DNA of 12,005 bases from Rhodopirellula sp. (GTDB lineage Bacteria; Planctomycetota; Planctomycetia; Pirellulales; Pirellulaceae): positions 1 to 12,005 of the forward strand of contig DOPG01000008.1 of the NCBI GenBank assembly GCA_003513555.1, written 5' to 3'. A program made the translations under genes and the position numbers. The notes beneath the pieces were generated by a model. The model made no database searches. It worked only from the letters and a program-made list of their open reading frames with translations, and was not told the origin of the DNA. This document shows, one piece after another, positions 6,023-12,005 of this stretch (positions are counted from its first letter, which is position 1; each line of letters begins with the position of its first letter).

Positions 6023-7387
6023 ATGAACAAACTAAAAGCATTTGCGGTGGTGGCCCTTTCACTGTCCTTGACCTCGCACTTGGCTGCACAGCGGCCCGGC
6101 TCTGGCGGTGATTCAGGTGGACGAGGTGGTTTCGGCGGCCGAGGTGGAGATGGTGGATCTCGCGGTGGTTTCAGTGGACGCGGCGGAGATAGCGGATCTC
6201 GCGGCGGCTTCAGCAGTCGGGGCGGTGATTCCGGGGGCCGAAGCTCCTTTGGCAGTCGTGGAGGGTTTGACCCCAGTTCCTTCCTTAGCCGACTCGATGC
6301 AAATGGAAATGGTGTACTTGACCCCAGCGAGCAGCAGGGACCTGCACAGTTTCTAATCGGGCGTATGGCACAGTCGGATCCAAGCATCAAGGCTGGCCAA
6401 CCGATTCCACTCAAGAAAATCACCGATGGTTTCCAGAAGATGCGCGAGCAGCGTGAGGGCGGTGGTAGTACTCCGCAGACAGGCTCCTCCTCATCGTCCT
6501 CGGCTGATGATGCCCTGACACCTGATCTGTTGGTGCCAGGTTTTGGTAACGAAGCTGAACCGTCGTTGCTGATGGGGTTTGGCGCGGCGGCTGAGATGCT
6601 GGCTGTTGAAGTCACGCCGGCCGACCAGCGAGAGTCCGAAGAGCGAATGAGACGCTATGACCGAAACCGTGATGGCTTCTTGACCAAGGACGAATTGTCC
6701 AGTCGGTTCGCGGGTAATCCAATGGACTTTGACCGCAATCGGGACGGCAAACTGTCCGTTAGCGAATTGGCTGTCCGCTATGCCCGCAGACGAGAAGGTG
6801 AGGAAGAAGCGAAACGCTCAAACAGCACAGCATCGAAAAGTCGTGGTCGTGAAAAGAAAGTCGAGGCACCGGACGTGTTCGATGGTAGAAAGTCGTATCG
6901 GGCGACTGCCGGAAGATCACTTCCTGAAGGTCTGCCAGGTGAGTTTACAGACAAAGATGGGAACGGCGATGGACAGGTCACCATGGCCGAGTTCGCGAAG
7001 GAATGGAACGACGATGTCGTTGCTGAATTCTTTGACTCAGACTTTAACGGTGATGGCGTGATTACTGCCGATGAAGCTTTGAAGAAAGTAGAGCAAGGTA
7101 GCGTCTCGCAATTGGCCGCAGCCTATTCAGGGAAACCAAGTTCTTCTGTGGCATCGACCACTACTTCGTCTGCTCCTGCCGCCAACAGCGGCGGAAAAGC
7201 GGACGACAAGTACGTCAAGCTTGGTCAACGCATCATTGATCGTTATGACAAGAATAAAGACGGTCAGCTGACCGCATCCGAGTGGGGGAAAATGCTGATG
7301 AGCCCTGCCGCTGCAGACGGTGATCGAAATGGAAAGATCACCGTTCAGGAATATGCGAGCTGGATGCAGTCGCGTCAGAAACGCTAG
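6023..7387 (+). CDS. Secreted RGG-repeat and seven-EF-hand calcium-binding protein
   Basis: The 454-residue product starts with a clean Sec signal peptide (MNKLKAFAVVALSLSLTSHLAAQ, cleavage after about residue 22), so it is exported. Residues about 27-82 are Gly/Arg-rich with a 13-residue repeat. Seven canonical 12-residue EF-hand loops follow: 92-103, 213-224, 237-248, 312-323, 340-351, 409-420 and 432-443. Each has Asp at position 1, Gly at 6 and Glu at 12. The loops fall in pairs (213/237, 312/340, 409/432) separated by Ser/Ala- or charge-rich linkers, plus one unpaired loop. The expected role is calcium binding, perhaps structural or adhesive at the cell surface. Multi-EF-hand secreted proteins are common in planctomycetes, but functions are mostly unknown. 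I chose the ATG at 6023 because the signal peptide begins there. An ATG at 6008 and a TTG at 5894 are in frame upstream; none of the starts has a strong ribosome binding site. Confidence 0.85.
   Translation: MNKLKAFAVVALSLSLTSHLAAQRPGSGGDSGGRGGFGGRGGDGGSRGGFSGRGGDSGSRGGFSSRGGDSGGRSSFGSRGGFDPSSFLSRLDANGNGVLDPSEQQGPAQFLIGRMAQSDPSIKAGQPIPLKKITDGFQKMREQREGGGSTPQTGSSSSSSADDALTPDLLVPGFGNEAEPSLLMGFGAAAEMLAVEVTPADQRESEERMRRYDRNRDGFLTKDELSSRFAGNPMDFDRNRDGKLSVSELAVRYARRREGEEEAKRSNSTASKSRGREKKVEAPDVFDGRKSYRATAGRSLPEGLPGEFTDKDGNGDGQVTMAEFAKEWNDDVVAEFFDSDFNGDGVITADEALKKVEQGSVSQLAAAYSGKPSSSVASTTTSSAPAANSGGKADDKYVKLGQRIIDRYDKNKDGQLTASEWGKMLMSPAAADGDRNGKITVQEYASWMQSRQKR
6125..6241 (+). repeat. 39-bp coding tandem repeat (13-residue Gly/Arg unit, three copies)
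   Basis: The units read GGFGGRGGDGGSR (6125-6163), GGFSGRGGDSGSR (6164-6202) and GGFSSRGGDSGGR (6203-6241), with partial copies before (GGDSGGR) and after (SSFGSRGGF). Third-position differences show the copies are not newly duplicated, so the peptide pattern appears to be kept by selection. Confidence 0.85.
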
Positions 7388-7403
7388 GTACATGACCAGC
7401 GTT
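7380..7403. repeat. 6-bp inverted repeat at the end of the EF-hand gene
   Basis: AACGCT (7380-7385) and AGCGTT (7398-7403) flank a 12-nt loop, and the left arm overlaps the last sense codons and stop. It may be a 3'-end hairpin. No T-run follows, so it is not called a terminator. Confidence 0.25.
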
Positions 7404-7700
7404 AAGCACCGATCACTGACTGTCGTTCGGTTTGGTGCGTCTGAGTGCGGTACTGCATACTGCTTCTGGCGACCGATCGCTGAGTCACGTGTCGCTATGT
7501 TCAGGTTTTGGTAACACTGGTGCGAGTCCGTCTATCACCAAGTAGAAACCGCTTCCGCTATGCCCTGATGTCTCGCCTACAGTCAGACGCTTGATTGTCC
7601 TGACTGCTTGCTATGGAAGCAGCGACTTCACGTAACCGGGGGAAATGAAGGCCTGCTAAGACTGATCCCGAGGCCGGCTAAGTGAGGCTCCGCGAACCGT
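7388..7700. other. Convergent intergenic region
   Basis: About 310 bp lie between the EF-hand gene and the toroid-protein gene, which converge. Beyond the inverted repeats at 7380-7403 and 7580-7622 I see no gene, no tRNA-like fold and no T-tract terminator on either strand. Confidence 0.5.
7580..7622. repeat. Two overlapping, mutually exclusive inverted repeats
   Basis: Stem A is CAGTCAG (7580-7586) with CTGACTG (7600-7606). Stem B is CTGCTT (7604-7609) with AAGCAG (7617-7622). They share bases 7604-7606, so only one can fully form. They sit midway between convergent genes. A terminator role is possible, but there is no U-tract. Confidence 0.35.
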
Positions 7701-8831
7701 CTACCGTTGATAGATAGGCAGGTAATGATAGCGAACACTTAGGCTGAGGATTGCCAAGGCAGTGGAGTAGACTGCCCCAACGTTGCGTTCTTCTCCTCCG
7801 CGAGCGAGCCAAGCGCCGTCGCTGCGTTGGGAATCGACGAGCAGATCGGCTACCATTTCGTCGGCTTTCTTTGCGTACTTGCCACCTGCTTGATGCATAC
7901 CTTGTGCAAAGTAGTAGACGCCGTAGAAAAAGAATCGCTCATTGGCTTTGGGCGGATGTTGCATCAGCCACTCAGAAGCACCCTCCACCATCGGCGAATC
8001 GTATTGTCCACAGACTTGCATGGCAAGCAAGCCTGCGGCTGACATGGTGAAAGACGGATGGTGTGTTCCCGGCGTGTAGCTAAAACCTGTGACTTTGTTG
8101 CGTGGTGTTCCGTCACGATTCAGTGGCGAGGCGTATGAATAGCGTAAGTATTTGAGCGCTTCTTCAATTGATTCTCCGGGAACATTCAGGCCATCGTTCT
8201 TGGCGGACCGCAGTGCCATGAGTTGCCAAACTGACACGGATAGATCCGAGTCGCGACTGGTTGGTGTGTAACGCCATCCACCTTTCAGTTTTTCCGACTT
8301 CGAGACTTTTTGTGCACTGAGAATCAGCTTGATTGCATTGACCAACATTTCGTGGATTTGCTTGTTCTGCTCGACCGTCGCACCCATACCAAGCATTTCT
8401 GTGAGCATCAGCGTGGTTATTCCATGCCCGTACATTCGGGATCCATCACGGCCACCGAGATATCCTTGTGCATCCTGATGTTTTCGCTGCAGAACGAAAT
8501 CAAGGGCCTTGGCCATTGAACGCCCTGCTGTTGAGAAGGTCTGCGGTTCGACACCGATCGAAGCCATTGCCATGATCGCCAACGCGGTCATCGCTACCTC
8601 GTGTCCGCGATCAGCAATGGAGCCATTTTCACGTTGTGCATTGACCAGATATTCGACCCCTGACTTAACGGCGCGGTCGATCTCGTCAGGTGCATACAGA
8701 CTGGCTGGGTTATTTTTGTCGTTACTTTTGTCTTGGCCAAAGCAGGTATGTCCTGCCGTGGCAGCAGCAAACCCCAATAGCCAATGCCTGCGGTGAAGCT
8801 GGTCGCTTCGGTATGTTATTTGGTTCATCAT
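7701..8831 (-). CDS. Exported prenyltransferase/squalene-oxidase-repeat (alpha/alpha toroid) protein
   Basis: The 376-residue protein has a twin-arginine-like signal (HRRHWLLGFAAATAG, Arg14-Arg15, likely cleavage near residue 32), so it probably acts outside the cytoplasmic membrane. From about residue 50 it shows repeats of the terpenoid cyclase/prenyltransferase toroid fold: AQRENGSIADRGHEVAMTALAIMAM (65-89, shown in part), GHGITTLMLTEMLG (135-148), DLSVSVWQLMALRSA (196-210), FTMSAAGLLAMQVCG (261-275) and SQRSDGAW with STALAILSLS (334-365). The catalytic DxDD of squalene-hopene cyclases is absent (DSDL instead), so a binding or scaffolding role is more likely than cyclisation. The start codon is one nucleotide after the stop of the upstream coiled-coil gene. 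The open frame extends back to 8936 inside that gene, but the signal peptide places the start at MMNQ. Either of the two adjacent ATGs (8831 or 8828) could be used. Confidence 0.85.
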   Translation of the reverse strand: MMNQITYRSDQLHRRHWLLGFAAATAGHTCFGQDKSNDKNNPASLYAPDEIDRAVKSGVEYLVNAQRENGSIADRGHEVAMTALAIMAMASIGVEPQTFSTAGRSMAKALDFVLQRKHQDAQGYLGGRDGSRMYGHGITTLMLTEMLGMGATVEQNKQIHEMLVNAIKLILSAQKVSKSEKLKGGWRYTPTSRDSDLSVSVWQLMALRSAKNDGLNVPGESIEEALKYLRYSYASPLNRDGTPRNKVTGFSYTPGTHHPSFTMSAAGLLAMQVCGQYDSPMVEGASEWLMQHPPKANERFFFYGVYYFAQGMHQAGGKYAKKADEMVADLLVDSQRSDGAWLARGGEERNVGAVYSTALAILSLSVRYHYLPIYQR

Positions 8832-8832
8832 T

Positions 8833-11800
8833 TTACTCAGACTTTTCCGCAGCGCGGTTAGCAATCGCCCGGAAGTAGGCTTCGATCTCGCGTCGATATT
8901 GAGGAGCCACACTCTCTGCACGACTTTCAGATGCATCTTCTGTGCGGCGTTCCCTCAATTTTCCCCATTCTGCCCCCATTCTTTCTGTTTGAGTGATGTC
9001 CAGTTGCCCGCCAGCTGGCATCTGCGTGCCGTTGCCTGACTCCGTCGATGGCGTGGTTCCTTCTGATGGACTTGGCTGCGCTGGATTCAGTTGGGCTTGC
9101 CGTTCGCGAGCAGATTCTTGAGCTTGAGACTGTATGGCGTTGGCTAAAGTGGGGGATGCTTCACCGGCGGTCTGTTGTTGGCCAGGTGATTGCCCCTCTT
9201 GTTGACCTGTTGGCTGTTCACCTGATGCCTGTTGTCCTTGCTGCGGGTCGCTAGCTTGCTGCCCGGGTTGATTGGCAGCCTGGTCTTGGCCAGCCTGTTG
9301 TTGAGCTTGCTGGGCTTCGCGGGCTTGTTGGGCCATGGCCCGATCAAGTTCATCAAGTGTGCGAGCCATCTCCTGGCCCCGCTGTTGCTCAGCAGTTGGC
9401 TGTCCCGGCTGCTCGCCGCTTTGCTGTCCCTGTGGCTGCTCGCCAGTGGGGTGCCCCTGTGGCGGAGACTGACTTTGCTGCGGGTCATTGGGATCGCCAT
9501 CCTCTTGGGCACTCTCCTGCCCACGTTGTGGGTCACCTTGTTGGGTGCCTTGCTGGCTGATCTGCTGACTGTTTTGTTCTGAACTGGAAGGATCTGAATT
9601 GGCGAGCATTTCAGCGAGCTGCTCGGCGGCTTCGTTGATTTGTTCGGACGCGTTGGCGACATCGCGATTGGCCTGAGGGCTTTTTTCAGATGATTCAGCA
9701 GCCTGTTGCAGGCTGTCCGAAGCATTTTCTGCAGCCTGCGATGCTGATTGTTCAATGGCATCTGCTGCTTTAGCAAGTTGTTCAGCCAACTCATCTTGGC
9801 CGAGCCTTTCCTCATGGCGTGCTGCTCGGCGCAGTTGCTCTGTGGCACTATCGACTTGTTCCTGAATTTTGTCCTGTTGGCGGGCCAATTGTGCAGCGGT
9901 CTCCTGAGGCACTCTCAGTTGTTCTTCGCGGGCCATACCTTCGCTGAGTTCTCGCAAAGCTTCTTCGATTGCGCCAAGTTCATTTTTGGTCTGTTCTGCA
10001 AGTCGTGATGCCAGTTCGGCGGCGGGGTTTGGCTCATTCAAAGGTGGTAGGCTCTGGTTCCTCACGTCTTGCTCACGCTTGCCCGCAGACTTCTCACGTT
10101 CTTCAGCTAACGATTTTGTTTCGCGGGCTGCTTGTTCAGCCGCTTCCGCGTTCTCAATTTTTTGCTGGAGTGCCTCGATGTCCTCGTCCAATCGATCTGT
10201 ATTACCTTTTTCGCGACTGCGTTGCTGCTCCAATTGACGTTTTTGGTTTTCCGCATTGCGTTTCTGGTTCCGTGCGTCGTTCGCGCGACGGTCGGCTTCG
10301 CGTTTCGCAGCAGACCACTGTTGGCGTTCGGCAGTTGCATTGCGTACCTGTTGGGACCTCGCATCTCGGGCGGCAGCTTCCAGTTGCTGTTGGCTGCGTT
10401 TTCGACTGGATTCATCCTTGTGGACTTGTTCTTGAACTGCATTTTCTGTTGGGGGGGTCGCTTCCGCGATTGCTTCTTGAGCATTCTTGATAGCGTCGCT
10501 CATTGCATTTGCTGTTTCCTGCATCTCGCTTAGCAGTGAGTTTTCACCATTGAGTTTGGCCGCTTCTTCGACAGCATCACGCAAAGCTTCTCGAGCTTCC
10601 TGCAGGTTCTCTTGTGCTTTTGGCACGTTGCCCTGTTCTTTTGAGAGTGCGGATTCGGCTTTTTCGACCAAAGCGCGTTCCAAGGTATCGGTGCGAGCTG
10701 CCAGGTTTTGAAGTTGTTCCGCAGTTCGCTGCTTTTGTTCGCTGATGGTTGGATCAGCTTTCTCGAGATCCCGGTTCAGTTTTTGTTCCTGTGAAGCTGC
10801 GTTCTCTAATTCCCGTTGTGCAGACTCGGCAGCTTGCTGGGCTATTTCCGAGAGTTCTTGCCGCATTGGCTCGTTAGTTTGCAGTTCTCGCTCTAGCTGT
10901 TCCATCAACTCTTCTGGTGTGCTTTGGGCTGACTCAGCCATGCGTTCCGCATCATCAAAGCGTTGGTCGATTTCGTTTTGCCTTTCCAGTGCGGCTTCCG
11001 CCTGACGTAGGTCATCGCGTGACTGTTCAAGTTCTTCGCCATTCTCGGCCGCCTCAAAATGAGCTGCGGTTTCCTCCAGTGCCTCGGCAAGCTGGTCCAA
11101 CGCTTCGGCGGTCTGGTCAAGGGCTTGTTGCCGCTCTTGGGCATCAGACGCTTTCTGAGCCTCCTGCATCGATTCTTCGGCCCGCTGGGCCGCATCTTGG
11201 ATCTGTGCGGCAGCGGCATCCGCATCTCGGGCCAGTTCTCGTTCGGCTTCGTCAGTGATGGAAGCCGTGTTGGCAAAGTCAGCAAGAGCCTCCATCGTCT
11301 CCTGGGTCGCCTCAGCGGATTCCTGTTGCTTGGCTGCTAATTCCTCAGTCGTTTCCGATGAGGAGTCTTTTCTGGTCTCGACGCGTTCTTCTGCCTGCTT
11401 GACTTTCTCTGCGGCTTCACGAGCTTGCTCAGACAAGGTGAGGACATATTGTCGAATGATGTCACGAGCCTTTTCAACTCCAGGGATCAACGCAGTGATT
11501 GCTGAATCATATTCACGTTCCATATTTGAAAGATCGGCATCCGCTGCAAGCATTTGATCATCTCGCCAACGCCGAGATGACACGCGTCCCCGGGCTGCGT
11601 TGAATTCTTTGCCATATCGCAGACGGTCCAGTTTTCTTAGCTCCGCATCAGGTTCGAGCCTCGCATTGATCATGGTGTGGACGGGCCACTCCATCCCAAT
11701 ACCTACACGATCAAGCCTGTGAGGGTGATCAATCTTGGAAGTGCCGTTGATTTCCAGTTGTCTCTCGGCAAGCATCAATTTACGAAGTTCGATTAGATAG

Positions 11801-12005
11801 CCCTTCGCCGTGTGATAAGCTTCGAGAGTCTGAAATGCGTAACCCAGTTTCTGGTGAATCGGTGTGGGGTTTTCTTCGCGGTAGGCAGTGAATCCATTCT
11901 CAGTGACGTTGTCGATTGCCCGATGCATCAAATTCAAGTCAGCCGCAAACTGGGGGTCCAGGTTTATCCTGCTGCGGTGAAGGGCTTCATCTTGTGATAG
12001 TCGTT
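8833..12005 (-). CDS. Giant cysteine-free coiled-coil protein with Gln-rich C-terminal segment, 5' end beyond right edge
   Basis: The frame is open from the right edge to the TAA at 8835-8833, so at least 1056 residues are visible and the true start is outside the window. An in-frame TTG at 11937 is internal, since coding continues upstream with no stop. About the first 190 visible residues have mixed composition (including WPVHTMINARLEP) and may be a folded helical domain. Residues about 190-800 are almost continuous Ala/Glu/Gln/Arg/Lys heptad-like sequence, predicted long coiled coil. Residues about 800-970 are Gln/Gly/Pro/Ser-rich with recurring GEQPxGQQ. The last about 20 (APQYRREIEAYFRAIANR) form a conserved-looking amphipathic helix. 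No cysteine is seen. This layout resembles large envelope proteins of planctomycetes and is reminiscent of DUF4175-like proteins, but the N-terminal membrane part, if any, is not visible. It is probably co-transcribed with the toroid-protein gene. Confidence 0.85.
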   Translation of the reverse strand, partial: RLSQDEALHRSRINLDPQFAADLNLMHRAIDNVTENGFTAYREENPTPIHQKLGYAFQTLEAYHTAKGYLIELRKLMLAERQLEINGTSKIDHPHRLDRVGIGMEWPVHTMINARLEPDAELRKLDRLRYGKEFNAARGRVSSRRWRDDQMLAADADLSNMEREYDSAITALIPGVEKARDIIRQYVLTLSEQAREAAEKVKQAEERVETRKDSSSETTEELAAKQQESAEATQETMEALADFANTASITDEAERELARDADAAAAQIQDAAQRAEESMQEAQKASDAQERQQALDQTAEALDQLAEALEETAAHFEAAENGEELEQSRDDLRQAEAALERQNEIDQRFDDAERMAESAQSTPEELMEQLERELQTNEPMRQELSEIAQQAAESAQRELENAASQEQKLNRDLEKADPTISEQKQRTAEQLQNLAARTDTLERALVEKAESALSKEQGNVPKAQENLQEAREALRDAVEEAAKLNGENSLLSEMQETANAMSDAIKNAQEAIAEATPPTENAVQEQVHKDESSRKRSQQQLEAAARDARSQQVRNATAERQQWSAAKREADRRANDARNQKRNAENQKRQLEQQRSREKGNTDRLDEDIEALQQKIENAEAAEQAARETKSLAEEREKSAGKREQDVRNQSLPPLNEPNPAAELASRLAEQTKNELGAIEEALRELSEGMAREEQLRVPQETAAQLARQQDKIQEQVDSATEQLRRAARHEERLGQDELAEQLAKAADAIEQSASQAAENASDSLQQAAESSEKSPQANRDVANASEQINEAAEQLAEMLANSDPSSSEQNSQQISQQGTQQGDPQRGQESAQEDGDPNDPQQSQSPPQGHPTGEQPQGQQSGEQPGQPTAEQQRGQEMARTLDELDRAMAQQAREAQQAQQQAGQDQAANQPGQQASDPQQGQQASGEQPTGQQEGQSPGQQQTAGEASPTLANAIQSQAQESARERQAQLNPAQPSPSEGTTPSTESGNGTQMPAGGQLDITQTERMGAEWGKLRERRTEDASESRAESVAPQYRREIEAYFRAIANRAAEKSE

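Noticed and set aside
5869..6615. Minus-strand open frame of 248 codons, Pro/Arg-rich, opposite the EF-hand gene
   Set aside because: The PPRPPKPP pattern is the mirror of the Gly/Arg repeat codons on the plus strand. There is no family signature, while the plus strand has a signal peptide and seven EF-hands.
4901..7611. Shared octamer CTGCTTGC in hairpins of both convergent gaps (4901-4908 and 7604-7611) as a common terminator motif
   Set aside because: The same octamer also occurs inside coding sequence near 2140, so the sharing is probably chance.
7388..7700. Possible tRNA or small RNA in the GC-rich segment around 7640-7695
   Set aside because: No cloverleaf, T-loop GTTCGA-type motif or CCA end could be found; only weak local repeats are present.
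8832..8936. Longer N-terminus of the toroid protein starting at 8936 inside the coiled-coil gene
   Set aside because: The twin-arginine-like signal peptide and the one-nucleotide junction place the start at 8831; the extra 35 residues are out-of-frame coding of the upstream gene.
9232..9582. Plus-strand open frame of 116 codons, very Leu-rich, looks like a membrane protein
   Set aside because: It is antisense to the Gln-rich part of the coiled-coil gene. CAG/CAA-type Gln codons read as Leu-type codons on the other strand, so the hydrophobicity is an artefact.
9144..9848. Minus-strand open frame of 234 codons in another frame of the coiled-coil gene
   Set aside because: It is a frame shadow of the low-complexity CAG-rich sequence; the main frame is continuous and ends exactly before the next gene.

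Overview
The window looks like chromosomal DNA from a planctomycete, most likely Pirellulales-like; the order-level guess is inference. The evidence is a PVC-type membrane-bound dehydrogenase (Piru_Ver-type propeller), a secreted multi-EF-hand protein with Gly/Arg-rich repeats, and a Sec/Tat-exported prenyltransferase/squalene-oxidase-repeat protein paired with a giant Ala/Glu/Gln coiled-coil protein. GC content is moderate. I see no transposase, integrase, tRNA, rRNA or CRISPR array.

Layout. (1) 1-3616, minus strand: a two-gene operon in which an endonuclease IV (nfo) gene overlaps, by an ATGA junction, a large extracytoplasmic dehydrogenase-like gene that runs off the left edge. That second gene is easy to miss because its stop codon is outside the window. 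(2) 3617-4020: a divergent intergenic region with a 9-bp inverted repeat. (3) 4021-4752, plus strand: a WaaE-like family-2 glycosyltransferase, AT-rich at its 3' end. (4) 4753-5025: a convergent gap with a 19-bp tandem duplication and two inverted repeats. (5) 5026-5394, minus strand: a MazG-like/dCTPase-type nucleotide pyrophosphohydrolase. (6) 5395-6022: a gene-free divergent region of about 630 bp with a 9-bp inverted repeat, a 12-bp palindrome and a direct repeat. (7) 6023-7387, plus strand: a secreted protein with 13-residue RGG-type repeats and seven EF-hand loops. (8) 7388-7700: a convergent gap with small inverted repeats. (9) 7701-12005, minus strand: a tightly coupled pair. The upstream gene encodes a very long cysteine-free coiled-coil/Q-rich protein whose start lies beyond the right edge. 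One nucleotide after its stop begins the gene for an exported alpha/alpha-toroid protein.

How the genes fit together. Two cytoplasmic genes are genome housekeeping: Nfo repairs abasic sites and the MazG-like enzyme hydrolyses non-canonical or excess dNTPs. They are in separate transcription units. The rest of the window points to the cell envelope: a dehydrogenase, a probable LPS-core-type glycosyltransferase, a calcium-binding secreted protein, and the coiled-coil/toroid pair. That pair is the best candidate for an uncharacterised planctomycete-specific system. No defence system or other obviously new enzyme machinery is visible.
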